Assembly: GCA_913054455.1 (NCBI GenBank)
Contig: CAJXIL010000009.1
Location: forward strand, 1-48,396
Source: an uncultured Roseobacter sp.
GTDB taxonomy: Bacteria; Pseudomonadota; Alphaproteobacteria; Rhodobacterales; Rhodobacteraceae
Direction: 5' to 3'
DNA length: 48,396 nucleotides
In this document: one piece after another, positions 17,627-27,329 of the stretch
Layout of the letters: each line of letters begins with the position of its first letter
How positions within the stretch are numbered: the stretch's first letter is position 1
Translations under genes and position numbers: made by a program
The notes under the pieces: generated by a model
What the model was told of the DNA's origin: nothing
Databases searched by the model: none
Seen by the model: only the letters and a program-made list of their open reading frames with translations

Positions 17627-19183
17627 TTATGAGCCGAGGTGAATATTGAACCGGCTGCGAATTTCTGCATCCAAGACAGGGTCAAAACGGGCAGATGATC
17701 GCTCTGACAGGATCTGCTCCTTACGTGCTGTCGCCTTTTCCAGCAGGTCTGGCTTGCCCAACTCGGCCCATTCCTTTGGTGAGGTGCGATCTCCCAGTGC
17801 TGGGTATACATAATCCGTCTGCATCCGAGACAGCGTCTGGCTGGTGCCCAAATAGTGGCCAGGTCCCCCGATGCAAACCTCAGCAATCTGGTCCAAGGCC
17901 AGGGTTTCATCATTGACCTCAATTCCACGCACACAACGCTGTGCCTGCCCAATAAGATCGTCGCCCAAGATCAGGGATTCATGGCAAAACCCTAGAAGTG
18001 AAGCATGCATGCCCGCGGCTTCATAGACCATGTTGAGGCCAGAGAGTCCTGCCATGACATTTGAACACATCTGCTCCCAGCCGGCTTGCATATCGGGCAT
18101 TTTGGAATCGCTGGCTCCGGCGGCAGCCCCGCCTGGTATGCCATAGAACTTGTGCATCTGGGCGCAGCCCGCCGTCAGGAGCGCCTGCTCGCCAGAACCC
18201 ATGGTCATCGCGCCTGTGCGCAGATCAAGACCAAAGGGCCAAGTCCCAACGATGGCTGGTGCTCCAGGTTTCACTGCGTTCACATAGACCAACCCAGCGA
18301 GGCACTCCGCAACGGCTTGGGTAATTGCCCCTGCAATGGTGGATGGTGCTGTAGCCCCGGCCATACCAGCCGAGAGCAACAGAACTGGCATGCCATGCAG
18401 GATGCATTGCTCCATGACCTCACAGCTTTCGGTGGCGAATTTCATCGGCGGCACAACAAAACAGTTGGAGTTGGAGACAAAGGGGCGTTCGCGCCATTTG
18501 TCTTCGCCCCCTGCAATCATATGCAGCATTTCAATGGCCGGCGCGACAAAACCCGGTTCGGAGAACGATACGCCGATATGCTTGGTCGTTCCGGAGGTGG
18601 TGGCATAGATCGAATTGAGATCCATCTCCATATTGTCGGCGATGTCCCGGCATACCATTGGGCGCTGCACAAAGTGGATATTATCAAGCCTATCGCAGAT
18701 GCGGGCGGCATCATGTAGATCCTGTACGGTCGACTCACGGTAATGACGCCCCTGCACATCAACCACATGGACTGCCGCGCCTGCCGTGCCGTAGTGGACG
18801 CGGTTGCCAGAGAGCTCCAGATCCTGTCGCCCATCACGGCTATGCAGCGTCACAGACCGGTTTACCTTGGTAAGCATGTCCTCGACCAGGGCGCGGGGGA
18901 AGCGGATGCGACCATCATCGCCTTGGATACAGCCCGCCTTTGTCAGATAGTCCACACCACTGGGGGGGGCATCCGCGAGGCCAATGGTTTCAAGCGCATC
19001 CAAGGCGGCGCGATGAATGCGTTCAACAGAGGCTTGGCTCAGCGGTTTTAGAACACCACCCTCCATGCCAGGGCGGATGGGACGCATGTGGTCGGGCAGG
19101 GCGCTGGCTCGGGCGGTTCGACGTGCGGCGCGGCCCCCGCTGCGTGTAGATGCGCGGGCGGGGCTGCCAGATTGATCTGTCAT
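17627..19183 (-). CDS. MttB-family trimethylamine methyltransferase, non-pyrrolysine
   Basis: A 518-residue cytoplasmic TIM-barrel methyltransferase of the MttB superfamily. The archaeal MttB uses pyrrolysine at an in-frame amber codon; this gene is continuous, so it belongs to the non-Pyl branch, which includes glycine betaine and other quaternary-amine methyltransferases feeding a corrinoid protein. Recognisable parts are VHYGTAGAAVHVVD, SNSNCFVVPPMKF, GSGEQALLTAGCAQM and ASDSKMPDMQAGWEQ, with CIGGPGHYLGTSQTL near the end. A low-complexity Arg/Ser/Ala N-terminus (about 40 residues) is not part of the fold. No corrinoid protein, reductive activator or methyl carrier gene lies in the window. 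It is a single gene. Confidence 0.9.
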   Translation of the reverse strand: MTDQSGSPARASTRSGGRAARRTARASALPDHMRPIRPGMEGGVLKPLSQASVERIHRAALDALETIGLADAPPSGVDYLTKAGCIQGDDGRIRFPRALVEDMLTKVNRSVTLHSRDGRQDLELSGNRVHYGTAGAAVHVVDVQGRHYRESTVQDLHDAARICDRLDNIHFVQRPMVCRDIADNMEMDLNSIYATTSGTTKHIGVSFSEPGFVAPAIEMLHMIAGGEDKWRERPFVSNSNCFVVPPMKFATESCEVMEQCILHGMPVLLLSAGMAGATAPSTIAGAITQAVAECLAGLVYVNAVKPGAPAIVGTWPFGLDLRTGAMTMGSGEQALLTAGCAQMHKFYGIPGGAAAGASDSKMPDMQAGWEQMCSNVMAGLSGLNMVYEAAGMHASLLGFCHESLILGDDLIGQAQRCVRGIEVNDETLALDQIAEVCIGGPGHYLGTSQTLSRMQTDYVYPALGDRTSPKEWAELGKPDLLEKATARKEQILSERSSARFDPVLDAEIRSRFNIHLGS

Positions 19184-19628
19184 TGGAAGGATCCTTAATG
19201 CAGGAAATAGTCAGTTGTTTCAGAGGGGTGAAGACAACGTTCCGCCGGGGCGCCCACGGGCGGCACGGCCTCTGGTTGCGCCTATCGTGCGCCAAACCAG
19301 ATTAACTACACAGCGTTCCGCCAGCATATTGGATCCTTCTTCCTATCTGTCCAGCCTTGGCGGTTTTTGAAGCTGATTCTAGCAAGTTTGCGACCTAAGT
19401 CGAAAATGCGACTTCTTTTTCACCGAACTCCGATCTTCAAATGCGGGGGATTTCTCCACCAATCCAGAAAAATTCAAACCTGTTGTGATTTCCCTGAAGG
19501 CCTGGTGCCGTTTTCTTTCACTTCCTGCGGATTGAGGAAAAAAGGGAACCGCTCGTTAAGGAGTTTCTCCGAAAATAACAGGGTAGAAAATGCCGCGCCC
19601 TGAAAGGCGCCTGAATGGGCAAGAAATC
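19184..19628. other. 445-base intergenic region
   Basis: It holds the upstream region of the mttB-like gene (minus) and of the small outer-membrane protein (plus). GC is lower than around it and no coding sequence with a ribosome site was accepted. A short ORF at 19367-19603 lacks any family features. One clear element is the inverted repeat AAGTCG-N6-CGACTT at 19397-19414. No -35/-10 pair is convincing. Confidence 0.5.
19397..19414. promoter_or_regulatory. Inverted repeat AAGTCG-N6-CGACTT
   Basis: A perfect 6-bp inverted repeat with a 6-base spacer, preceded by a further GCGAC half-like element and followed by a T-rich stretch. It could be an operator for the divergent genes or a weak hairpin terminator. 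Six base pairs alone are weak evidence. Confidence 0.25.
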
Positions 19629-20156
19629 ATGCCAGCTGCTCACATGAAACAAACAACAACTGCCCTGGTGCTCTCACTTGGGGCCTTGGCGGCGACCGCC
19701 TCGTCTGCTCTGTCTGGCGATTGGAAATCCACCTATTTTTTCTCGGCTCATAGCGGTGCGCTGCGCGCCACGAGCGGGGGGGCGACGACACCCGCCACTA
19801 GGTTGGCGTTTTCCGCAGATAGAGACTATGGGCTGCTTGTTCTGGGGGGCAGTTATCTGCGTGGAAACATGCATCCTTATCCGGGATTTATCGGCGCCAC
19901 TGGAACAGAACAGATGAGCCTGCGGGCGGGGTATGACTTTGGCGATAGCCTGGGATATATCTCCCTTGGCCGCCAGCAAGGGCTGGGAGCAAATAGCCAC
20001 GATGTGGCCGAGACCCTGGGCATAGGGTTTCGGGTTTCGCTTAATCGTGCCTTGCAGCTCACCGGTGAATACCTGCATCACACGCCATCTGGTGGTGGGG
20101 CAGGTCCGGACCTCTCTCCAAACACAATATCCATTGGCGCAGCCTTCCGATTTTAG
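19629..20156 (+). CDS. Small outer-membrane beta-barrel-like protein
   Basis: A protein of about 175 residues with a signal peptide (MKQTTTALVLSLGALAATASSALS, split here as a lysine start, hydrophobic core and AxS end) and alternating hydrophobic/aromatic strands typical of small barrels, for example LRAGYDFGDSLGYISLG. The last residue is Phe in SIGAAFRF, the outer-membrane beta-signal. The start is uncertain: ATG at 19590, 19629 or 19644 all read in frame, and 19644 would put the signal peptide right at the N-terminus. No ribosome site settles it. I do not recognise a specific family. It is likely monocistronic. Confidence 0.7.
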   Translation: MPAAHMKQTTTALVLSLGALAATASSALSGDWKSTYFFSAHSGALRATSGGATTPATRLAFSADRDYGLLVLGGSYLRGNMHPYPGFIGATGTEQMSLRAGYDFGDSLGYISLGRQQGLGANSHDVAETLGIGFRVSLNRALQLTGEYLHHTPSGGGAGPDLSPNTISIGAAFRF

Positions 20157-20346
20157 ACAACCCTCTTGGCGGGCCAAGTAAGAGGTGCTAGGACTTTGGC
20201 ATGAACCAAATCTGCGCCCTCATTATTTGCTGCATTCCCTGCTGAAATCCTCAGCGGGCTGGTTTCTGTCGTTTTCTTCACCTTGACAAGTTGCTAAGCC
20301 CGCGCTGCGCGCTTGCACATCCGTGTCCGTCCAAGGAGCTGTCAAG

Positions 20347-21897
20347 ATGACCTCGAACACCGTGATTAAACTGCACAATACCAAGACCCGCAAAAAGTCG
20401 GAGTTTACTCCGATTGATGCCACCAATGTGCGGATGTATCTCTGCGGCCCCACGGTCTATGATCGGGCGCATCTGGGCAATGCGCGCCCCGTGGTTGTTT
20501 TTGACGTGCTCTACAGGATGCTACGTGCGGTCTACGGCGCGGATCACGTGACCTATGTGCGCAACTTCACCGATGTGGATGACAAAATTAACGCCACCGC
20601 TCTGGCACGCAAAGAAGCAGGCGCACCTGGTACGCTGGAAGACCTGGTCGCCGAGCGCACCGAAGAGACCATTGGCTGGTATCTGAACGACATGGGCAAG
20701 CTAGGGGCGCTGGAGCCGGGCCATATGCCACGCGCGACGCAGTATATCGACCAGATGGTGGCGATGATCGAAGACCTGATTGCAAAAGGCCATGCCTATG
20801 CTGATGGATCGGGGCATGTATTGTTTTCGGTCAAGAGTTATGAAAACTACGGCCAGCTGTCTGGGCGGTCTGTAGATGATATGATCGCTGGTGCCCGTGT
20901 GGAGGTGGCAGACAACAAACGCGATCCGATGGATTTTGTGCTGTGGAAACCGTCGACAGATGAACTGCCGGGGTGGGACAGCCCCTGGGGCCGGGGACGC
21001 CCGGGCTGGCATATTGAATGCTCTGCCATGTCGCAGGAGCTGTTGGGCGCAACCTTTGACATCCATGCCGGTGGCAACGACCTGATGTTCCCCCATCATG
21101 AGAATGAAATCGCGCAAAGCTGCTGCGCCAATGGCGATGACAGTTTTGCGCGCTTCTGGTTGCACAATGAGATGCTGCAAGTCGAGGGCAAGAAGATGTC
21201 CAAGTCCCTGGGCAACTTCTTTACCGTGCATGACCTGCTGGACCAGGGCATTCCCGGTGAGGTGATCCGCTTTGTGTTTTTGCAGACGCACTACCGCAAA
21301 CCGATGGACTGGACCGAGAAAAAGGCAAAGGAGGCAGAGGCTACGCTACGCAAGTGGCGTGCGCTGACAGCGGGCATCGAGCCCGCCGCCAACGCTGCTG
21401 CCGCGGTTCTGGACGCACTGGCTGATGATCTCAACACCGCCGGGGCTATCGCGGAGATGCACAAACTGGCTGCTGCGGGGGATGGTCCTGGGCTATTGGC
21501 GTCGGCACAGCTGATGGGGCTATTGACCCCCGAGATGGGAGAATGGGCGAAGAGTAAGGGAATTTCCGATGACATTCTCGCCTTGGTAGAGCGAATTCTT
21601 GCAAGGCGGACCAGTGCGCGAAATAGTAAAGATTGGCCAACAGCGGACACAATTCGTGATGGGCTAAAAAACGCAGAAATCGAGATCAAAGACAGTAAAG
21701 ACGGTGCAAGTGTAGAAATTCAAATTCACGATTTCCAATCTGCTTATCGTGAGTTTAATCGGGCTAGATACTTAGATGATGAACCCGCGATGGAGTACTG
21801 GGATACAGTACTGAAGAACTTTAAGGATGATCCAAAGTTTTGGGAAAACAGGACTCGTCGGTTATTGGAAACTCTTATCGAAAAGGTTGGGGCATGA
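20347..21897 (+). CDS. cysS: Cysteine--tRNA ligase with C-terminal extension
   Basis: Charges tRNA-Cys in the cytoplasm. It has 516 residues; most bacterial CysRS have about 460. The zinc cysteine in CGPTVYD, the HIGH-type HLGNARP, the DVDDKIN segment, the zinc Cys/His residues around WHIECSAM and HHENEIAQS, and KKMSKSLGN are all present. The normal end falls near residue 458 ([11 protein letters not shown]); the last 58 residues or so are extra. Bases from about 21550 on fall to roughly 37-50 percent GC. AAGGAG stands 8 bases before the ATG at 20347, which is preferred over 20323. The stop overlaps cimA by ATGA. Confidence 0.95.
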   Translation: MTSNTVIKLHNTKTRKKSEFTPIDATNVRMYLCGPTVYDRAHLGNARPVVVFDVLYRMLRAVYGADHVTYVRNFTDVDDKINATALARKEAGAPGTLEDLVAERTEETIGWYLNDMGKLGALEPGHMPRATQYIDQMVAMIEDLIAKGHAYADGSGHVLFSVKSYENYGQLSGRSVDDMIAGARVEVADNKRDPMDFVLWKPSTDELPGWDSPWGRGRPGWHIECSAMSQELLGATFDIHAGGNDLMFPHHENEIAQSCCANGDDSFARFWLHNEMLQVEGKKMSKSLGNFFTVHDLLDQGIPGEVIRFVFLQTHYRKPMDWTEKKAKEAEATLRKWRALTAGIEPAANAAAAVLDALADDLNTAGAIAEMHKLAAAGDGPGLLASAQLMGLLTPEMGEWAKSKGISDDILALVERILARRTSARNSKDWPTADTIRDGLKNAEIEIKDSKDGASVEIQIHDFQSAYREFNRARYLDDEPAMEYWDTVLKNFKDDPKFWENRTRRLLETLIEKVGA

Positions 21898-23516
21898 GCA
21901 AGGAACGGCTGTACCTTTATGACACCACCCTGCGCGACGGGCAGCAGACCCAGGGGGTGCAATTCTCCACTGCCGAAAAAAAGCAAATCACCCAGGCGCT
22001 CGATGACCTAGGTATTGACTATATCGAAGGCGGATGGCCCGGAGCCAACCCCACCGACAGCGCGTTTTTCGACGAGGCGCCCAAGACCCGCGCCACCATG
22101 ACCGCCTTTGGGATGACCAAACGGGCAGGGCGCTCGGCGGAGAATGACGATGTGCTGGCCGCAGTGATGAATGCTGGCACCTCCGCGGTTTGTCTCGTGG
22201 GCAAGGCCCATGATTACCACGTGACAGCCGCACTTGGTATCAGCCTCGAGGAGAACCTGGAAAACATCCGGGCTTCGATCACCCATCTGGTGAGCCAGGG
22301 ACGTGAGGCACTTTATGATGCAGAGCACTTTTTTGATGGCTACAAGGCAAACCCCGACTATGCGCTGGCCGCCTGCCGTACAGCCCTGGAGGCCGGGGCG
22401 CGTTGGGTCGTTCTGTGTGATACCAATGGCGGTGCCATGCCAAGCGACGTGCACCGTATTGTGGCTGAGGTCATTGCAGCGGGCATTCCCGGTGAAAACC
22501 TCGGCATCCACACCCATAATGATACCGAAAATGCAGTTGCCTGTTCTCTGGCCGCGATTGAGGCCGGGGCCCGGCAGGTTCAGGGCACCTTGAATGGGTT
22601 AGGGGAGCGCTGCGGCAATGCCAATCTGACCACCCTGATCCCGACGCTGCTGCTGAAACAGCCCTATGCGGATCAGTTTGACATCGGCGTCAGCCAAGAG
22701 GCCTTGGCGGGCCTGACCAAACTCAGTCGGATGCTGGATGATATTCTCAACCGGGTGCCCAGCAAGCAGGCCCCCTATGTTGGGGCCTCAGCTTTTGCCC
22801 ATAAAGCGGGGCTGCATGCCAGTGCGATCCTTAAGGATCCATCGACCTATGAGCATATCGCCCCTGAACTAGTAGGCAATGCGCGGATCATCCCCATGTC
22901 AAACCAGGCTGGTCAATCCAATCTGCGCAAACGCCTGATGGATGCTGGGCTAGAGGTTGCAAAGGGGGATCCGGCCCTGGCGCGCATCCTAGAGCGGATA
23001 AAAGAGCGCGAAGCTGAGGGCTATTCCTATGACACTGCACAGGCATCTTTTGAATTGCTGGCGCGCGAAGAGCTAGGGCAGAGCACCGCGTTCTTTGAGG
23101 TAAAGCGCTACAAGGTCACGGTCGAGCGCCGCAAGAACAAATACAACCGCATGATCAGCCTCTCTGAGGCAGTTGTGGTGGTCAAAGTCGATGGGGAAAA
23201 ACGGCTGTCTGTCAGCGAGTCCATGGATGAAACCGGCAGCGACCGCGGGCCGGTGAATGCTTTGGCCAAGGCCTTGGCCAAGGATCTTGGACGTTATTCG
23301 TCGATCATCAACGATATGCATCTGGTGGATTTCAAGGTGCGCATCACCCAGGGCGGCACAGAGGCTGTGACACGGGTCATTATCGACAGCGAAGACGGGC
23401 AGGGTAGGCGTTGGTCCACTGTTGGCGTGAGCGCAAATATAATCGACGCCTCCTTTGAGGCGCTGTTGGATGCCATGCGGTGGAAACTGATGCGCGATAG
23501 CGGAGAGCTCAAGTGA
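21894..23516 (+). CDS. cimA: (R)-citramalate synthase CimA
   Basis: Condenses acetyl-CoA and pyruvate to citramalate, the threonine-independent start of isoleucine synthesis. It has 540 residues. The catalytic and metal-binding motifs are [15 protein letters not shown] near residue 9, [14 protein letters not shown], the HxH metal ligands in [13 protein letters not shown], and [18 protein letters not shown]-like barrel is followed by the linker and the C-terminal LeuA-type dimer/allosteric domain from about residue 410. The ECGGWPG-like EGGWPGANP motif marks citramalate rather than isopropylmalate synthase. It starts inside the cysS stop (ATGA) and its stop overlaps a GTG start. Confidence 0.94.
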   Translation: MSKERLYLYDTTLRDGQQTQGVQFSTAEKKQITQALDDLGIDYIEGGWPGANPTDSAFFDEAPKTRATMTAFGMTKRAGRSAENDDVLAAVMNAGTSAVCLVGKAHDYHVTAALGISLEENLENIRASITHLVSQGREALYDAEHFFDGYKANPDYALAACRTALEAGARWVVLCDTNGGAMPSDVHRIVAEVIAAGIPGENLGIHTHNDTENAVACSLAAIEAGARQVQGTLNGLGERCGNANLTTLIPTLLLKQPYADQFDIGVSQEALAGLTKLSRMLDDILNRVPSKQAPYVGASAFAHKAGLHASAILKDPSTYEHIAPELVGNARIIPMSNQAGQSNLRKRLMDAGLEVAKGDPALARILERIKEREAEGYSYDTAQASFELLAREELGQSTAFFEVKRYKVTVERRKNKYNRMISLSEAVVVVKVDGEKRLSVSESMDETGSDRGPVNALAKALAKDLGRYSSIINDMHLVDFKVRITQGGTEAVTRVIIDSEDGQGRRWSTVGVSANIIDASFEALLDAMRWKLMRDSGELK

Positions 23517-24493
23517 TCAACAAGGCGCTAAAGTTCATTGCTATGTCCGGGGCGATCACTGCGCTTATTCCGTTAGGGCTGATCCTGTCTCAGCCGGTCA
23601 AACCGCTCGAGGCTGCGGGGCCGACCCTGAATTTCGACAGAATTTTGCAGAGCGATGATGTATCTGCGGTGACATCTCCGTCGGCTGAAAATGTCGTAAT
23701 GAGAGATGGTTACGGGCTACAATTGCGATCCTATATCAATGGCGACGGGCCTCTGATTGTTTTGGTGCACGGCTCGGGATGGAATGGCCTACAATTCTCC
23801 AAGCTGGCACCACAGCTGCGCGGTACCGTCTTGGTGCCTGATCTACGCGGACATGGCGCGCAGCCCGGTCGGCGTGGCGATGTAGACTATATTGGCCAAT
23901 TCGAAGATGATCTTGCGGATTTGATCACGGCAAAGGCCGTGCCAGGACAAAAGGTTGTGTTGATCGGTCATTCCTCGGGCGGCGGGCTGGTAGTGCGTTT
24001 TTCCGGAGGGCAGCACCGCGACCTGATGGATCGCGCCGTGCTCTTGGCCCCGTTCCTGCACCATCGGGCCCCGACAATGCGCCCCAATTCCGGCGGTTGG
24101 GCTCAGCCGTTGCTGCGCCGCATTATCGCCTTGTCCATGCTCAATGGCGTTGGGATCACCGCCTGGAACCACCTAACAGCCATTCAGTTCAAGATGCCGT
24201 CCGAGGTGCTTGAGGGGCCTTTGGGACATTTGGCGACCACATCCTACAGCTACCGGCTCAACCAGTCTTACGCCCCACGCTCCAACTATCTAAATGATAT
24301 TAGGGCACTGCCAGGCTTTCTTCTCCTAGCGGGGGACCAGGACGAAGCCTTTGTTGCTGAGGCATACCGCCCCCTGATGGAGGCGGAAACTGACAAGGGG
24401 CGATATCAAATCCTGGCGGATATCGGACATCTGGATCTGGTGGATGCGCCGCAAACTCTGGGGGCTATTCAGGAATTCTTGGATGATATTTGA
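23513..24493 (+). CDS. Exported or membrane-anchored alpha/beta hydrolase
   Basis: A 326-residue serine hydrolase. A hydrophobic segment at about residues 8-27 (KFIAMSGAITALIPLGLIL) makes a signal anchor or signal peptide. The catalytic parts are the oxyanion LVHGSGWNG, the nucleophile GHSSGGGLV, the acid in LAGDQDEAF and the His in DIGHLDLVD. It starts with GTG overlapping the cimA stop (GTGA), so the start is fixed by coupling. It overlaps the next gene by 11 bases. The substrate is unknown; the position after cimA may only reflect shared transcription. Confidence 0.85.
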   Translation: MINKALKFIAMSGAITALIPLGLILSQPVKPLEAAGPTLNFDRILQSDDVSAVTSPSAENVVMRDGYGLQLRSYINGDGPLIVLVHGSGWNGLQFSKLAPQLRGTVLVPDLRGHGAQPGRRGDVDYIGQFEDDLADLITAKAVPGQKVVLIGHSSGGGLVVRFSGGQHRDLMDRAVLLAPFLHHRAPTMRPNSGGWAQPLLRRIIALSMLNGVGITAWNHLTAIQFKMPSEVLEGPLGHLATTSYSYRLNQSYAPRSNYLNDIRALPGFLLLAGDQDEAFVAEAYRPLMEAETDKGRYQILADIGHLDLVDAPQTLGAIQEFLDDI

Positions 24494-25259
24494 CGATGAC
24501 CTCACCAGCTGCGCTGAATTGGTCCAACAGGGGGATCCTGACCGCTTTATGGCAGTGATGGCCGCACCTGCAGAGGCCCGGCCGCTGCTCTTTGCGCTGT
24601 ATGCCTTCAATATTGAACTGGCGCGGGCACCCTGGGCCAGTCAGGAAAGCATGATTGCCGAGATGCGGGTGCAGTGGTGGCGGGATATCGGGGAAGAGAT
24701 CGCCCAGGGCGGACCTGTGCGTCGTCATCACGTCGCGACCCCCTTGGGGCGATTGCTTTCCGCCGAATTGGCTGGCCATATAGATGCCCTGGCTGAGGCC
24801 CGCCGCTGGGATATCTATACAGAGCCCTTCGAGGATGAGGCAGCGTTTGATCGCTACATTGACGCCACCTCTGGCGGGCTCATGTGGATGGCAGCCGCAT
24901 CCCTTGGCCAGGCTGATGAGGCGGTCGTGCGTAAATTTGCCTATGGAGTAGGGGTTGCCAATTTGCTCCGCGCTATCCCGGACCTTGTGGCGCACAAGCG
25001 TATCCCGCTGCTGGACGGCACGCCTGAGGGGCTGCGTCAACTCGCCCGTAAGGCTCTGGCCCGTATCCAGGAAGCAGAGCAGAAGCGCGCTATGGTCTCC
25101 ACAGAGGCGGGCATGCCGCTGCTGTCCGGGTGGCAGGCCAAGGCCATCCTGAAACAAGCCCTGCGGCAGCCAGAACGTGTTGCTGAAGGCAGCCTGGGGC
25201 AAAGCGAATTTCACCGCCGGACGGGCCTTATTTGGCGGGCCGCACGTAGGCGTTGGTAG
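24483..25259 (+). CDS. Squalene/phytoene synthase-fold protein (NDUFAF6-like)
   Basis: A 258-residue all-helical protein of the squalene/phytoene synthase fold. The segments LLFALYAFNIELARA and MRVQWWRDIGEEI are characteristic. Genuine phytoene synthases carry two DxxxD aspartate motifs for the Mg-diphosphate; here the first place reads without that motif. The sequence instead resembles the NDUFAF6-like branch, whose mitochondrial members help assemble respiratory complex I. No carotenoid genes occur in the window. The start at 24483 overlaps the hydrolase by 11 bases. Function is therefore left open, with prenyl synthase activity unlikely. Confidence 0.8.
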   Translation: MIFDDDLTSCAELVQQGDPDRFMAVMAAPAEARPLLFALYAFNIELARAPWASQESMIAEMRVQWWRDIGEEIAQGGPVRRHHVATPLGRLLSAELAGHIDALAEARRWDIYTEPFEDEAAFDRYIDATSGGLMWMAAASLGQADEAVVRKFAYGVGVANLLRAIPDLVAHKRIPLLDGTPEGLRQLARKALARIQEAEQKRAMVSTEAGMPLLSGWQAKAILKQALRQPERVAEGSLGQSEFHRRTGLIWRAARRRW

Positions 25260-25295
25260 GCCAAGTAATACTTATATCGTGTTGATTAAATGAAC

Positions 25296-25325
25296 AAAGG
25301 CGCTCCAAATGAAGCGCCTTTATCG
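25296..25325. terminator. Shared terminator of the cysS operon and the MFS gene
   Basis: A 9-bp stem (AAAGGCGCT 25296-25304 with AGCGCCTTT 25313-25321) and an 8-base loop lie between convergent genes. A and T runs flank it on both sides, so it can serve both directions. Confidence 0.7.
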
Positions 25326-25349
25326 TTGGTTACGTCTGGCTTTGTCGGT

Positions 25350-26567
25350 TCACGCCTCTTTGGGGCGCATAGCCAGCCAAAGCAGGGCACCGCCGGCCAG
25401 AACCAGGAATGGGGCCATTGCCATATTGACAGCGCTCCAGCCCTCAACCGGGTTCCCGCCAGAGCAGTTCATCAAACCGCCAGAAGCCAGTGAGGCCATG
25501 GTAACACCGCCAAAGACCAAGAGGTCATTGAGCCCCTGCATCCGGCCGCGTTCCTCTGGGGTATGCGAGGCTGTCAGCATTGTGGTTGCCCCGATGAAGC
25601 CAAAGTTCCAGCCTACGCCGAGGAGGATCAAGGCGATAAAGAAGTTTTCAAGTTCAACACCGTGCAGCGCGACCGCGCCGGCAGCTGCCAGAATGATCAG
25701 ACCGGCCGCGACGATCTTATGCACGCCAAAGCGCGCGATCAGATGCCCGGTAAAGAAGGAGGGCACATACATCGCCAGAACATGCAGTGACACAACATCC
25801 GCCGCATTGCCTTCGGTAAAGCCGCAGCCCACTACGGCCAGCGGCGTTGAGGTCATCACCAGGTTCATCAGTGCGTAAGAGACCATGGAACAGATTACCG
25901 CAACGGCGATCGCTGGGGTCTTAAGCAGCTCCATACGGCTGCGCCCTGCAGGCAGATCTGCGTTGGGGGCTTCTGGCTTGGGAATGTTTAGAAACAAAAA
26001 CAAACCAGAGCCAAAGACATTGATCGCAATTACAGTAAGATAGGTGCCAAGAAATGGAATAACAAAGACTTGGCTGGTGGCCTTTACCAATTGCGGTCCC
26101 AGCAAGGCGGAAAGCAAACCGCCTGCCATGACATAGGAGATCGCCTTTGGCCGGAAGCTTTCAGAGGCGGTATCCGTAGCGGCAAAGCGATAAAAGCCAT
26201 GGGCGCTCATGTAGACGCCAGTCAGCAAACTGCCGAGCAAGAAGACCGGGAAAGACCCGAGGTAGAGCCCATAGGCGCCAATGACCCCACCCAAGGCCCC
26301 AAACATCGCGCCGGTGAAAAAACCCGCGCGGCGTCCCCATTTTTGCATGATCGAGGAGATTGGCGTCGCCGCCACCATCGACCCTGCAACGATCAAAGAG
26401 ATCGGCAGGGTGGCAAAACAGGGGTTAGAGGCCAGCGACTGGCCAGCCAGCCCACCAATGATAAAGATCATCGGCATTTGAGAGCCGAGGATGGCCTGGG
26501 CCAATACCAGGATGGCGACGTTTTTCTTTGCGACGCGGTCGCTTGGGGTGGTCATGTGAACTGTCAT
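25350..26567 (-). CDS. MFS transporter
   Basis: A 405-residue inner-membrane protein with about twelve hydrophobic segments, of the major facilitator superfamily. The A-motif-like loop is degenerate (MQKWGRRAGFF between helices 2 and 3), and a second one, IARFGVHKIVAAG, sits between helices 8 and 9, the usual 6+6 repeat. A TPEERGRMQGLND loop near residue 340 is typical of these exporters. The start at 26567 (MTVHMTTPSD) is chosen because the longer frame to 26795 has no hydrophobic or conserved sequence and would overlap the divergent glycosylase; ATG at 26555 is an equal alternative. Substrate is unknown. Confidence 0.88.
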   Translation of the reverse strand: MTVHMTTPSDRVAKKNVAILVLAQAILGSQMPMIFIIGGLAGQSLASNPCFATLPISLIVAGSMVAATPISSIMQKWGRRAGFFTGAMFGALGGVIGAYGLYLGSFPVFLLGSLLTGVYMSAHGFYRFAATDTASESFRPKAISYVMAGGLLSALLGPQLVKATSQVFVIPFLGTYLTVIAINVFGSGLFLFLNIPKPEAPNADLPAGRSRMELLKTPAIAVAVICSMVSYALMNLVMTSTPLAVVGCGFTEGNAADVVSLHVLAMYVPSFFTGHLIARFGVHKIVAAGLIILAAAGAVALHGVELENFFIALILLGVGWNFGFIGATTMLTASHTPEERGRMQGLNDLLVFGGVTMASLASGGLMNCSGGNPVEGWSAVNMAMAPFLVLAGGALLWLAMRPKEA

Positions 26568-26669
26568 ATGAGATGCGTAGCGATCAATATTCAAGGGAAC
26601 AAGCGGCAAGCAGCGTTTTGGTACAATGTCGCCTGAAAAGGGAACGCTTTGCGCGTCGAGGAGGTTGCC

Positions 26670-27329
26670 ATGAGCTCTTTTGTGACCTGTTGCGGTCCTG
26701 CAGCGGGCCGTATCATTTGCACCTCTGCCTGTGTCGATGAAGGCGCCGCCTGGTTGGCCAATCATGACCCAGCCTTTGCGCGGGCCCTGGCGCAATGTGG
26801 CCCGCTGCCCCTACGCCGCAAACCGGACGGTTTTGGGCAATTGCTCAGTGCGATTGTGAGCCAACAGGTTAGCGTGGCTTCAGCCAATGCGATCTGGCAG
26901 CGGCTCACCGAGGCGCAGCTCACCACGCCATCCCAGATCATGGCCGCAACCGAGGATGATCTGCGGTCAGCGGGGCTTAGTCGACAAAAGATAAGGTATT
27001 CCATAGCGCTAGCGCAGGAAGCTATTGATTTTGAGGCGCTGCGGGATCTGCCGACACAGGAAGTAATCACGGTCCTGACAAAGGTTACCGGTGTTGGGGT
27101 TTGGACTGCAGAGATCTATGCGATGTTTTCCCTGGGGCGGGCCGATGTCTTTGCCCCCGGCGATCTGGCGCTGCAAGAAGCTGCGAAAGCTCTGTTTGAT
27201 CTGCCTGAGCGGCCAAAGGAACGCGAACTGCGGCAACTGGCCGAGGCTTGGTCGCCATGGCGGTCGGTTGCAGCCCGCATCCTCTGGGCCTATTACCATG
27301 TAGCAAAGGACAGGGAAGGGATCCGATGA
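26670..27329 (+). CDS. DNA-3-methyladenine glycosylase, AlkA type
   Basis: Base-excision repair enzyme that removes alkylated purines. It has 219 residues, with the helix-hairpin-helix motif at LTKVTGVGVWTAEIYAM (about residues 132-148) and the catalytic Asp of the family in FAPGDLALQEA about 20 residues later. LLSAIVSQQVSVASAN (about 55-70) is the usual conserved helix pair. The N-terminal AlkA barrel domain is missing, as in the short AlkA-like group. GGAGG stands about 6 bases before the ATG at 26670, which is preferred over a TTG at 26649. It shares ATGA with the esterase downstream. Confidence 0.92.
   Translation: MSSFVTCCGPAAGRIICTSACVDEGAAWLANHDPAFARALAQCGPLPLRRKPDGFGQLLSAIVSQQVSVASANAIWQRLTEAQLTTPSQIMAATEDDLRSAGLSRQKIRYSIALAQEAIDFEALRDLPTQEVITVLTKVTGVGVWTAEIYAMFSLGRADVFAPGDLALQEAAKALFDLPERPKERELRQLAEAWSPWRSVAARILWAYYHVAKDREGIR

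Noticed and set aside
17627-19183. Pyrrolysine-containing MttB
   Set aside because: The frame is continuous without an in-frame amber codon and full length, so no pyrrolysine is needed.
24483-25259. Carotenoid biosynthesis gene
   Set aside because: No other crt gene is present and the aspartate motifs of prenyl synthases are not visible.
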